Position numbers and translations under genes: made by a program. From positions 23,676,535 through 23,740,534 of the forward strand of contig NC_058503.1 in the NCBI RefSeq assembly GCF_020382885.2: DNA of 64,000 nucleotides. The letters run 5' to 3'. Each line of letters starts with the position of its first letter. The first letter of the stretch is position 1. The notes under the pieces are model-generated. The model saw nothing but the letters and a program-made list of their open reading frames with translations. It had not been told where the DNA came from and ran no database searches. Positions 10,131 through 20,628 of this stretch are shown here, piece by piece. Source of the stretch: Scatophagus argus. Its lineage: Eukaryota > Chordata > Actinopteri > Scatophagidae.

Positions 10131-11869
10131 TGGAGCTGCATGGAGGTGGACCGAGTGGGTGGTGGATGTGCAGGATTGTCACACCAGAGTACAGGATTTG
10201 ATAGGTTTAGACAACAAAAGCACTCTGGTTAAGTTTAGGAAAAAATACTTTCACTTTCCTAAACAGACACAACTTTTAATCTATAGGGTTCGCTTTGGTT
10301 AACTCATGATTTCGGTTAAATGTTAGCAATACTGATGATATTCAGTCTTTGGGATTCATGTGCATGAACATGAATTTAACTTGTGCTGACTGTCATAAGA
10401 GTAATGTGCAAATTGTGCCCATGTACACAAATCCTATCAATTACATTTTATCACTGTTTCACAAATTATCATGATGCAGCACTGATTAATCACGGCAACA
10501 GTCATGGTTGATAATGAATATAATAATTTGCTTGATCTGCAAACTTGCCAGCCTCAAGACACGCCAGCCTAAACTGGGAGACCAAATTATCTGGGGATGA
10601 TTTAGCCTCAATACACTAACTAACTAAGTTACTGAGTCTCATTGGGAATCAGAAGAAAGTTTCAAAATGACAGATCGTCCCTGCAACCACAGTAAATGAC
10701 ACTTCTGTCTGCCTGTGCTTTGGTGCAGACGAGAGGGACATTTGCTGGCTGTGTGCTGTCAGTGTCCTCTTTTTGCGCCGTCACCAGCTACCTCCATTTG
10801 TATCCTAATTACATTATGCTGTTCCATGTGTTCTTTTGTTCCACACATTCTGTTGAAAAGTCTGGAACAGTGAACAGAAGCATTTCAAAAGCAGTTCTGC
10901 GCTCTGTAGAGAATACACAACTTATCTTTTCTGACAGAAGATACATGAAGTTCCACAGAGCAGATGAAGCTGGCGGGGAAGACACCTCGTGCAGGTTCCC
11001 GACCATACATCACTGCATTAAAACTAAGCAAATGAAATGAAAGAAAAATGATCAAATCAAAAAAACAAAAATCAAGGAAATCAGCAAAATCCTGAGCAGG
11101 TTAACAAAACTGGCAAAACACTCTGCCTCTGAGGCCTTTGATTATGGTATGATGCCACACGGAGGACGAAATGCAGCACAGCAGCACCTGATGGACCTGA
11201 GACGTAATGGATCAGATACACAACAATTTAGAGCCCCAAATTACAACTTGCATGCAAGCAGCTTAGGATTAGAGCTCAGGTTTTCTTTAGTCTAAAAACA
11301 GGCAAGGGTCAAAACCAGGCCAACTATCAGGTCAGGCAAAGCTGTTCAATAAGGGGCTGGTCAAAAACCCTCAGAAAATTAATCAGTAATAAGTCAGGTG
11401 GTTAAAGCAGATAGAATAAAGACTGAAAACTTATGTAAGGAAACTAGAAAACCTGGCAGACCTGGACCAGTAAATATTCTGTCTAATCAATAGACCAAGT
11501 GTATACACAAGGAGATGATCAGGAGACTGAAATGACATGAAAGGGTCACTGCAGGGCACCGTGGAACAGTTAGACCTGAAACAACAGGGAGGGTGAGTAT
11601 ATGAAGACAGAGAACATGCGGATGGGAAGTACATTTTTCATTTAAGGATCTAACGCCCAGTGTGGGATGAGTGATTGAGCAAAAGAGTCATATATTGGGT
11701 CTGCCATTGTTATAAAGTAATGTGCTACACGCCTTTGACCATGCAAAGCAAGTTGTATGGAGCAGGACGTTTCACATCCAGTCACACCAGTTATGTTACC
11801 AAATAAATTATTCAGACATTGCACACAAAAGAGACTGGTTTTGTTGGCCATCAACATTAATTTATCTTA
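10131..11869. other. Spacer of the inverted repeat, no gene seen
   Basis: AT-rich non-coding DNA. The 10696-11040 open frame has no features of a known family. About 11100-11640 reads like decayed interspersed repeat ('ggcaagggtcaaaaccagg', 'gtcaggcaaa') but cannot be classified. Confidence 0.4.
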
Positions 11870-12005
11870 TGAACATTGCTGAAGCTGACTCTTTACATCA
11901 GTGATCAAAGCAAAGCATTAAAAACGGTTTTCAAGGACAACACAAATTAGTAAACATGATTAGAACTTGTCAGTTATTTGTCAGTGTGGATACAACAGAG
12001 CACAC

Positions 12006-12917
12006 TTAACAGAACAACATCTTCAGATGTTTCCATATTTCTTTCATTTTCAGTCCATATATGATTGGATTAAAGAGAGGATGATACAAAATCAGTTGTA
12101 AAGTCAATATTAAACGTGCAGTTTTTGGAATATCAGATTCCAGTCTGAGTATGAGAATGTCATAAAAACACAACAATGAAAAGTTGATTAAAACTATCAG
12201 GTGAGGCAAACAGGTCTCTGCAGCTTTTTTCCTGACTTCTCTACAACTTCTGTAGGATATTATGAGTATCTTTGTGTAGGTGAACAGTATGAAGAGCAGA
12301 GGAAAAAATACAACATTGAGCAAAATGAGCACACCATACACAGATAGGGCTGTTGAGCTCTCACAGTGGAGTTTGTAAATCAAATTGTTGCAAAAAATTC
12401 CTTTCAAAGTAAAGTTACAGATTTTTCTGTTTGAACTCAGCACAACTGACACTGCAACCTGACAAGCAGGTGTAAGCCAAGCCAACATCAAGAAAATACT
12501 GACAGTTGTTTTCCTCATGATAGCTGGATACTGCAGAGGTTTACATATGGACACATATCTGTCATAAGACATGGCTGCCAACAGTAAGAACTCTGAACCA
12601 CCTAAAGAATAAAACATAAACCACTGAAAGAGGCAGGCTGAATAAGATATGATCTGTTTCTCAGATAAAAAGTCAATCAACAGCTTTGGGTAGATCACAG
12701 TGCTGAAAACAAGAGAGTTGAATAGTAAAGCTGCAATGAAAATGTACATGGGCTCATGGAGGTTTGGGCGAATCACAATGAGGCATACAACAGTGGAATT
12801 ACAGCAAATTATTAGAATATATATAGTAAATATAATCACAAAGTAAACATAGCGGTATTTTTCTACTTCTACATACCCACTCAGAGTTATATGTGTGAAA
12901 TTTAATTCTTTGTCCAT
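12006..12917 (-). CDS. Odorant receptor (OR4), intact, inverted copy of OR3
   Basis: Intronless odorant receptor of 303 residues on the minus strand, ATG at 12917, facing OR3 tail to tail. All OR motifs are present (LHEPMYIF, MSYDRYVSICKPLQY, KKAAETCLPH, NPIIYG). It equals OR3 apart from a 120-bp stretch (12591-12710) that instead matches OR1, OR2 and OR5 closely (SEKQIISYSACLFQ, GGSEF); the tryptophan in LFQWF is private to this copy. It probably encodes a functional receptor with an altered TM2-TM3 segment, a region that contributes to ligand binding in ORs. That functional change is inferred. Confidence 0.95.
   Translation of the reverse strand: MDKELNFTHITLSGYVEVEKYRYVYFVIIFTIYILIICCNSTVVCLIVIRPNLHEPMYIFIAALLFNSLVFSTVIYPKLLIDFLSEKQIISYSACLFQWFMFYSLGGSEFLLLAAMSYDRYVSICKPLQYPAIMRKTTVSIFLMLAWLTPACQVAVSVVLSSNRKICNFTLKGIFCNNLIYKLHCESSTALSVYGVLILLNVVFFPLLFILFTYTKILIISYRSCREVRKKAAETCLPHLIVLINFSLLCFYDILILRLESDIPKTARLILTLQLILYHPLFNPIIYGLKMKEIWKHLKMLFC
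12591..12710 (-). other. Probable gene-conversion tract in OR4
   Basis: About 17 substitutions relative to OR3 (7987-8106) fall in these 120 bp, against none seen in the rest of the coding region. The variant bases agree with OR1, OR2 and OR5 at nearly every site. Confidence 0.8.
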
Positions 12918-14034
12918 TTCAAATGTCAAAAATAATCAGTTAAATGACAAAATAATATGGCAAAATAACGTGTTTGAATTGAGTAAAGAAGTCTCACTTG
13001 GAAAACTGACTTACCATATAATCAGTATTTGAATATTCATTCAGTGTTATCTGACTTTATAAAGCTGTTTGTTCTTGTATATCGTTAAAGGTCCAAAAGT
13101 GTGTGTGAAATGTTTTAATCAGATCACGTGACCCTCCATGGACCTCATTAAACTCTTGACCAAAATAAACAATAACATATGACCAACTTTGTAAAACTTT
13201 GGAGCCCTGAAACCAAAAGCCTTCCTTCACCTGCTTGACTGGGACAAACAATGATTGGGCACATAATTAAATTCAGTGTTTATAGCTATGGAAATGTACT
13301 TTATTTCCTACACAAATGAGCCTCTTCCTTATTCTGTTTCTCTTTGTGTTGTTTCATTTCATATGGGTGTATACAAGAAGGACTAATCCATAAATATTGC
13401 CATAATATCTGAAGTGCTGTGGAAATGGATGCACATGTGCTACTTTATGCAAGGTTCTACTTTTTATTGTCTTAATTTGTCAATTCTAACACCAGAATTT
13501 GCTTTTCTCCTCATTCCAAAAGTCAAAGTTGTTTTCCTGTTTGATTGGAGATCATGGATCCATGACAACGGGATGGCCAAAACCCATCTGGAGATTGGAG
13601 GTGAATATTGCCTGCTTTGTATCAGCATCAAACTCAACAAGCCACTGTCTGGCCTGGAGTGGGCAATCCAGCCTTTCCTGTCTGACAATCATGGCCTCAG
13701 AGTTAGAGGTGCTGATCCCCGCCTCTTCACGCTCAGCTACAGACCATCAAAGTGAGAGCCGGAGGTCACTGTTCGATGACGCTAACAGGACTGCATCATC
13801 CGCAAAAAGCAGGAATGAAATCCAAAGGCCCACCGAAAGCGACACTCTCTGCTACTTGGCTGCACCTAGAAATGATTTCTATAAGAATTATGAACAGAAC
13901 CAGTGACTACGGACAGCCCTGTCCAATGCAAATCAAGTTCTCACTCCGACAACACAGAGGTCAAATGGCCCGTATCAATAGGCCATCTTGCCCGTATTGC
14001 TGTAGAGGCCCTCGACATAATACCCCGAGGGGTA

Positions 14035-14535
14035 ATGACAATAAAGACTCTTGACCTCGGTCTCGTTTTCAGGTGTCTTGTCAACAGTTTTACAAATGTC
14101 TCTTTTATAATGGTGGTCTATGGGGTCGGCCACTGGGACAAATTGGAAGCAAGGCTAAGTGTTATCATCATATCCAGGTATAAATGAAACATTTATGGTG
14201 TAGTCTGAAGGAAGATTTAACACAGGCTGGGAGGGCCTCAAAAACCAGGAAATACTGTACAGAGGGTTTCTGGGAGACGTGGTTTAGGCCAAGCTGTAGG
14301 GCAACAACACAGTAACTCTACCAAATCAATATGTGGTGGATTTGTGTTTCTGTTTCCCCTTGACGATGGCAAGTTATTCAATAATGGTGGAGAAAAGAAA
14401 GAAGTTATGATTTGGGTTAAAATAATTTGGCTCCACTTGTGAAGGTCCCGCTTTCTAACCCGCTGATCCACTGCTAACTTGTCCCTGTTGGCCTTTAGTT
14501 TATATGTATTAGAGTTAGAGGGTCAGTGTATAGAC
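14035..14535. other. Intergenic, no gene seen
   Basis: Begins with 'aatgacaataaagactctt', a LINE/SINE-like 3' tail next to the arm end. The remainder holds nothing I recognise. Confidence 0.4.
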
Positions 14536-14696
14536 GTCTGTGTGTGTGTGTGTGGTGTGCCTGTGTGTGTGTATGTGCATGTGTATGTGCGTGTGTGTCT
14601 GTGTGTGTGTGTGTGTGTGTGCAGGTGTATTTGCCTGTGCATGTGTCTCCCTGTGTGTGTATATGTCTGTGTGCGTGCATGTGTGTCCGTGTGTGT
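14536..14696. repeat. Imperfect GT microsatellite
   Basis: About 160 bp of (GT)n with scattered interruptions. The cysteine/valine-rich and threonine/histidine-rich frames over it are artefacts of the repeat. Confidence 0.95.
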
Positions 14697-14879
14697 GATG
14701 TAAGGATACTGTAATGAGTGTCATTAGTGTCCTGTGCTGTGAGCTGCCCTGTGTTGTCTCAGCAGGCCAGGCCTCGGGGGATGGGCCTCACTAAAGCCAG
14801 TGTGGAAACAGGTAATTAGGACTGAGCCTCAGGGGACGTCCTGCTGAGAAAACATCTCTGTGATCACAAACAAGTGTCC
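14697..14879 (+). repeat. Left copy of 183-bp inverted repeat
   Basis: Reverse complement of 19990-20172 with one mismatch by eye (gagctg versus gcgagc context). Paired positions sum to 34,869. Sequence on either side is unrelated. The two copies bracket 5.1 kb containing OR5. Confidence 0.9.
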
Positions 14880-15037
14880 AAACAAAATGTTTTACTTTAG
14901 CTGCTTTTGTCATGACTAGCAAAGTTAGTTGGGGTAATTATCACCATAATTCTGTTATAGGTGGTCAACAGGTCATTATCTGTTCTGTCCTTTGAGAACA
15001 ATTAAGCACATAAACTCTGTTAACTCTGTCAGCACCA
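14880..15037. other. Short unique stretch
   Basis: Nothing recognised between the inverted-repeat copy and the pentanucleotide array. Confidence 0.4.
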
Positions 15038-15098
15038 ATAATATAATATAATATAATATAATATAATATAATATAATATAATATAATATAATATAATA
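15038..15098. repeat. (ATAAT)n array, left part
   Basis: About 12 units of the pentanucleotide ATAAT. The same array continues at 15381-15503 on the far side of the SINE. Confidence 0.95.
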
Positions 15099-15327
15099 GG
15101 AAAGGAAGGAAAGTGACATATTTTGTCATTGGAGGGAACTCACTCCAACGAAATTTGTTCTCTGCATTTAACCCACCCAAGTGACGTGCACACACACACA
15201 GCAAACCCGGGGCAGTGGGCGACCGCGTGCAGCGCCCGGGGAGCAGTGGGGGTTAGGTACCTTGCTCAAGGGTACCTCAGCCATATCCACCGGTTACGGG
15301 TCCGACACCCTAACCGCTGATCCACGA
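15099..15327 (-). mobile_element. tRNA-derived SINE, copy A, B box deleted
   Basis: Minus-strand SINE. Read on that strand, the 5' end is GGATCAGCGGTTAGGG (tRNA A-box like), then the core 'accctgagcaag...' type sequence, ending with 'aaatgcagagaacaaatttc' and 'tgacaaaatatgtcac'. Relative to copies B and C, 29 bp including the GGTTCGATTCC B box are missing, so this copy could not be a polymerase III source. It sits between two pentanucleotide arrays. Confidence 0.85.
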
Positions 15328-15328
15328 T

Positions 15329-15503
15329 CTAATCTAATCTAATCTAATCTAATCTAATCTAATCTAATCTAATCTAATCTAATATAATATAATATAATAT
15401 AATATAATATAATATAATATAATATAATATAATATAATATAATATAATATAATATAATATAATATAATATAATATAATATAATATAATATAATATAATAT
15501 AAT
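15329..15503. repeat. (AATCT)n then (ATAAT)n array, right part
   Basis: About ten AATCT units (15329-15380) followed by about 25 ATAAT units (15381-15503). The abrupt switch by one-base change of the unit suggests two independent expansions. Confidence 0.95.
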
Positions 15504-15524
15504 CCTGAGCAGGTTATGTTCAGG

Positions 15525-16336
15525 ACAACAGATCAGAGTTCCTTTATTTAAACCCGAGGGAAATTTCTTTGCACTTTCATTGCACTTGCAATTTTCCTCA
15601 CCAAGAAAAGAAAGTGAAAACTATAAAATAAGATAAAACTAAAATAAAATAAAATATGAAATATCAGATATTTACATGTGCCTGTACATATACATACATT
15701 CCAGGGGGAAAGTATGTGTGTCGGTCACAGTGCTGAGTTTAACAGTTTGATGGCGACAGGCAGGAATGATTTCCTGTGTCGCTCTGTGGTGCATCGTGGG
15801 AGTCAGAGTCTGTGGCTGAACGAGCTCCTGTAGCCGATCAGCACATTGTGGAGAGGGTGAGAGGGAAAGTCCAGTATCCTCCTCTCAGACACCACTGTCA
15901 GAGAGTCCAGTTCCTCTCCCACAACATGGTGGCCTTCTTAATGATTCTATTGAGTCTGTTAGTGTCCCTCACCCTCAGGCAGCTGCCCCAGCAGACAGCA
16001 GCATATGTGATGGCACTGGACACTAAAGACTCATAGAACATCCTCAGCATCGTCCTGCAGATGTTGAAGGACCTCAGCCGCCTCAGAAAGTAGAGGCGGC
16101 TCTGGCCCTTTCTGTAGACCATGTCCACGTTCTTGCACCAGTCCAGTTTGTGGTCTAAGTACACCCCCAGGTATTTGTACTCCTCCACCACCTCCACAGT
16201 GTCCCCTTTGATGTTGATAGGGGTCACTGGAGCCTTGGTCCTCCTCAGGTCCACCACCAGTTCCTTGGTCTTTGTCACATGGAGCTGTAGGTGGTTTTTC
16301 CCGCTCCATGTGACAAAGTTGTCCACTACAACCCAC
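15525..16336 (-). mobile_element. CR1/Rex1-type LINE, reverse-transcriptase C-terminus
   Basis: Minus-strand frame from about 16326: MDNFVTWSGKNHLQLHV, TKTKELVVDLRRTK, EYKYLGVYLDHKLDW, RLYFLRRLRSF, VSSAITYAAVCWG and RLNRIIKKA, the last part of a LINE reverse transcriptase and its thumb. The frame is then lost near 15900; beyond that, pieces match the usual C-terminal 'SFLPVAIKL'-type end. The element is 5'-truncated with a 3' tail near 15525-15570. Confidence 0.75.
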
Positions 16337-16719
16337 TACTTAAAGTATGATGGCTTCAAACATTACGGATTTCATTGGGATTCTTTCAGAATCAGAAAAA
16401 AAAAAGAGTGAGAGGACGAGAATGATATACAGGTGAGGTTCGTGAAACTGTATTAAATATGGCACATATTCAGCCCATTTCCACAGAAATAATGCATAAG
16501 AAATTGGCCTGTCCAAGCCAGGATAGTGGCCTCCATCAGCTCCTGGAAGATGTGAACCTGACTTAGCCCTGCGGCCAGTGGCAGCACCATGCTGGTTGAA
16601 GTTTGGCTTTTGACTTGTTGGTTACAATGAAAGAGGGTTTCCACATTAACTCAGCACCTCGACTGCAGTGACTGCTCTTCTTAATCTTCCTTACTGGCCT
16701 TTTACAGAGTGGTACATAC
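16337..16719. other. Intergenic, no gene seen
   Basis: Short stretch between two LINE fragments; nothing recognised. Confidence 0.4.
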
Positions 16720-17590
16720 TGTATCAGAATCCGAATCAGCTTTATTGGCCAAGTATGTACACACACACAAGGAATGTGACTCTGGTTTCACTTTGCTCTC
16801 AGTACTTAGGTGGGAAAACAAGAACACCAGAACAGGAATGAAAAGTAAAGGTAATTTAGAAGTAATTAAATAGTAAAGTAGATAAAGTAACAATGAGAGA
16901 AGAGTAGAAGAATAAATAATTTATACTGGGTGAAAGGAGGATGGCTGAGTATGTACACTGATTGTTATACATGTGCAGTTATTGCGATTGTGACGTTGTG
17001 CATGTAGTGTATTTACACAGTGACCGTGTTAGGTGGCTGCAGACTGTGATGAGAGTGAAGTAAAGTGAAGGCCTGAGGGAAGAAGCTGTTCTTGTGTCTG
17101 GTTGTTTTGGCATAAAGTGTCCAGTGGCGCCATCCAGAGGGGAGAAGTTTGCACAGGTTGTGAGCTGGGTGTGATGGATCTGTGGCGATGCCTCCTGCCC
17201 GTTTCCTCACCATGGAGGTGTACAACAAGTCCTGGATGGAGGGCAGTTTAGCACCAGTGATCCTCTCAGCACACCTGATTGTCCGTTGCAGTCTGTTCCT
17301 GTCCTGTTTGGTTGATAGCTGTTGTGCAGAACCGGACCAGCAGCTCCTGGGGCAGGTTGGAAGTAAATCCTCTGCTAGGCCTTCTTCTTGATGACTGTGT
17401 TGGCGTTTGCTGTCCACTTCAGGTCCTGGGAAATGGTGATGATCCCAGACACCCGAATGTTTCCACCATGAGCACAGTGTTGTTGAGTATGGTGATGGGG
17501 GCGGGCTCCTCCTGAAGTCCACTGTCGCCGTTTGTGGGTCCCAAGACAAAAATCTTGAGTAAGAAGCAAAGTGTGACAAATAATTCATGC
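16720..17590 (-). mobile_element. Second CR1/Rex1-type LINE fragment
   Basis: On the minus strand a frame reads NRLQRTIRCAERITGAKLPSI, QDLLYTSMVRKRAGGIATD, PSHPAHNLCKLLPSGW and HKNSFFPQAF, the conserved C-terminus of this LINE group. The upstream reverse-transcriptase part is present but scrambled between frames (for example 'TVDFRRSPPPSP'). The 3' end lies near 16725 ('gaatcagctttattggcc'). Confidence 0.7.
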
Positions 17591-17776
17591 ATTTTCTCTT
17601 TATTTTGCCCAGTTGCCATACAAATGAACAGCATAATGCAGTTTACTGGGGCACTGACAAGTACAGCAAGTCACAGCAAGTGGTCCAACAACACCTCTGG
17701 ATTCAGGCCCCCAGAGTTTAAGTTGTTTACAAGTTGGTGGAAAGTTTGGTGGATTCCGATCCGTCAGTCGATTGTG

Positions 17777-17783
17777 TATAAAG
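17777..17783 (+). promoter_or_regulatory. TATA-like element before OR5
   Basis: TATAAAG lies about 13 bp before the OR2/OR5 shared block (17796-17818) and about 127 bp before the OR5 ATG. The spacing would fit a start site within or just after that block. No matching TATA box is visible at OR2. Confidence 0.3.
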
Positions 17784-17909
17784 AGGAGAATCCAGTGCAG
17801 GAGACACATCACTGCAATCTTGAAAGTGAGACCTGTTTGTTCAGTTTTAAGTTGTATTACCTATATTATCTCTGTTATATTATTTACTCACTGATATTTG
17901 ATTTTCTTA

Positions 17910-18836
17910 ATGGATGAAGAGTTAAATGTAACATATATAACTGTTGATGGGTACGTGGATTTGTACAAATACAGATATCTTTATTTTGTCATCATGTTCA
18001 CAGCTTATATTCTAATAATCTGCAGTAATTCTACTGTTGTGTATCTCATCTGGATTCATCAAAACCTCCATGAGCCCATGTACATTTTCATTGCAGCTCT
18101 GTTAATCAACTCTCTTCTTTTCAGCACTGCGATCTACCCAAAGCTGTTGATTGACTTTTTATCTGAGAAACAGATCATATCTTATTCAGCCTGCCTCTTT
18201 CAGAGTTTTCTGTTTTACTCTTTGGGTGGTTCAGAGTTCTTACTGTTGGCAGCCATGTCTTATGACAGATATGTGTCCATATGTAAACCTCTGCAGTATC
18301 CAGCTATCATGAGGAAAACAACTGTCAGCATCTTTCTGGCTTTAGCTTGGCTTGTGCCTGCATGTGAGCTTGTGGCGTCGTTATCAATGAGCGTTAATAG
18401 TAAACTCTGCAGCTTCAACCTGAATGTCATTTTTTGCAATAACTCAATTTACAAACTTCACTGTGTGACCTCAAGAGCTCAGTCTATTTATGGTGTGTTC
18501 ATTTTGCTAAATGTTGCACTTTTTCCTGTGCTCTTTGTACTTTTCACATATGCAAAAATATTTAAAATAACCTATCGAAGTAGCAGAGAAGTCAGGAAAA
18601 AAGCTGCAGAGACCTGTTTGCCTCACCTGTTGGTTTTGATCAACTTTTCTCTGTTGTGCACATATGATGTTATTATAGTCAGACTGGAATCTGATATTCC
18701 AAAAATTGCACATTTAATATTGACTTTGCAATTGATTTTGTATCATCCTCTCTTTAATCCCATCATATACGGACTGAAAATGAAAGAAATTTCTAAACAT
18801 CTGAAGAAGTTGTTCCGTCGAGACAAAATGAACTGA
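17910..18836 (+). CDS. Odorant receptor (OR5), intact
   Basis: Intronless odorant receptor of 308 residues, ATG at 17910 (MDEELNVTYIT). It has LHEPMYIF, MSYDRYVSICKPLQY, KKAAETCLPH and NPIIYG, and a basic C-terminus ending RRDKMN. The protein is identical to OR2 from about residue 120 onward and differs at about nine sites before that, half of them in the first 12 residues. At the DNA level 18225-18851 equals 3303-3929, and both flanks diverge sharply, so the pair looks homogenised by gene conversion or recently duplicated. Ligand unknown. Confidence 0.95.
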   Translation: MDEELNVTYITVDGYVDLYKYRYLYFVIMFTAYILIICSNSTVVYLIWIHQNLHEPMYIFIAALLINSLLFSTAIYPKLLIDFLSEKQIISYSACLFQSFLFYSLGGSEFLLLAAMSYDRYVSICKPLQYPAIMRKTTVSIFLALAWLVPACELVASLSMSVNSKLCSFNLNVIFCNNSIYKLHCVTSRAQSIYGVFILLNVALFPVLFVLFTYAKIFKITYRSSREVRKKAAETCLPHLLVLINFSLLCTYDVIIVRLESDIPKIAHLILTLQLILYHPLFNPIIYGLKMKEISKHLKKLFRRDKMN

Positions 18837-19989
18837 TGTTATCAACCCTGACTTCTCTGATCGTTTGAAAGTGTTTGTTTTAATAAGCAGCAAACATCAG
18901 TGAGCTTTGTGACCTTCAGCTTTGTGAACTTTCATCGTGCTTCAGGTTACAGTAACAGTACATCATTACTTTTATTTTCAGTTACAGCTTGTTTGTCAGC
19001 AGAAGGAAGGAACCTTGACCGGGCTGGTTTTCAGGAAACGGTAGAAGAGCATATCATGTGCAGTTCACACTCTTTCTGCAGCTCTTTGGTTGTGTGTCAG
19101 TCTGCTGGATTGCTGGTCCTGGTCAGGGTCTGCGCCCTCTAAGTGCCCCTCTAGTTTCTGAATGAAAATGCTAACTCTGCTCTCTTCATTAGATTGTATC
19201 TGGTAACTTTGTACACTTTTGATGGCTGCCTTGTTTGTTCTGCTTTGTTCTGTTCTGATCTCTTGTTAACTGCAACACCACAATAAAACAATAAAGCGTT
19301 TTAGATGTTAAAAGCATCTGGTGTGGTTGGACGATGAACATTTTATGACGTAGTGTTCAAAATGAAAGTTGTGACGTGCACAGTCTGAACTCGTGTCAAG
19401 GCCTCCATTAATGACCCACGTGTGAAATGTCGGTCATGTGAATCTGTATCGGGGGGAGACATTGAGACCTGGAGGCAGTCAGTTTGTTGTGGTTAAGCCA
19501 TAAATTGAGAACTCCAGCAGAGTTACTGAATGGCCCTTGAGTTGAGATTATTTTGTCAAACATAATCTTTTCAGTTGAGACTTGAGCCAAGTTGTTTTCA
19601 TCACCTTCATTCTGGGCCATTTTGATGAAGCGCTGCGGCGGTCAGAACCCGTCTGTTGAATTCTGGGTGGCTCAGCTGACCCTGCTAAGGCCTCGGTCCT
19701 ACCTGATGTACAGCAGTGACGTACACATGATAAATGTTTGTAAGTTTGGGTGCAGATGGTCACTTGTCAGACCATCAGAAGGCACTCGGGTTGCTCTGTC
19801 GTGACGCCTCACCGGGTTTCATTTGAACTCCTTTCAGTTGACTGAGCATGTTGCTGTGTTTGTACACACATTGTACATGAAGAGTCGTACAGTGTGTTGG
19901 AGTGTATCAGTGACTGGAAAGCTTCAATCCCAATCTCCTGACTGCATCAGTATCAGTCAGTGGCTGACCAATCTGGACATCCCGAACTC
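18837..19989. other. Intergenic, no gene seen
   Basis: Non-coding flank of OR5. An AATAAA lies near 19283 ('acaataaaacaataaagc') but belongs to no gene that I can identify; a distant OR5 polyadenylation site is possible. Confidence 0.4.
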
Positions 19990-20172
19990 GGACACTTGTT
20001 TGTGATCACAGAGATGTTTTCTCAGCAGGACGTCCCCTGAGGCTCAGTCCTAATTACCTGTTTCCACACTGGCTTTAGTGAGGCCCATCCCCCGAGGCCT
20101 GGCCTGCTGAGACAACACAGGGCAGCTCGCAGCACAGGACACTAATGACACTCATTACAGTATCCTTACATC
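19990..20172 (-). repeat. Right copy of 183-bp inverted repeat
   Basis: Reverse complement of 14697-14879, one mismatch seen. Not recognised as part of a transposon; no terminal repeats or target duplications are visible. Confidence 0.9.
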
Positions 20173-20628
20173 AGCTGTGGGCTGCTGGCATCTAAACAAG
20201 TTACTTCATACCAAATGAGGGTGGAACAGCAGCAACTGCAGCTGTAGTTATGAAACAAAACTTTCTCAGGCTTCACGTTTGCAGAAATGTGCAGTGACAT
20301 TTTGTTCTGGCGACTGGGCAGGACTAAACCCGACAGTGTCGGATCAAAAACTCTTTTATTTGTGCTGTGATCTGCAATGACAAACTGTCGTCCTACTGAT
20401 GGGGACACAGCGTCAAGCAGCAACCCGTCCCGTACAGCAGCAGGTCCGAGACCCTAAGCTTCAGAAGAAATCATGTATTGGTTAAAATAAGGATGTTAGC
20501 TCGCATAAATAAGATATGCCTCATACATCACATGACTTAAGTTGTGTATGTTTGTAACGTCACATAAGACCAAGACAACAGGAATTGACAGTTCATTTGA
20601 CCAACAGAGAAGCTGGGAGGACTGGTTA
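20173..20628. other. Intergenic, no gene seen
   Basis: Unremarkable non-coding DNA leading into the 24-bp minisatellite. Confidence 0.4.

Larger units (their letters stand above)
11870..14034 (-). repeat. Right arm of 2,165-bp inverted duplication
   Basis: Inverted partner of 6663-8827, carrying OR4 and the antisense Rex3-like fragment. It ends abruptly at 14034 inside the LINE, whereas the left copy of that LINE runs on for another 150 bp; the right arm is therefore probably the daughter copy. Confidence 0.93.

Noticed and set aside
10696-11040. 114-codon plus-strand frame in the inverted-repeat spacer
   Set aside because: No motif, no splice context and no coding-like codon use.
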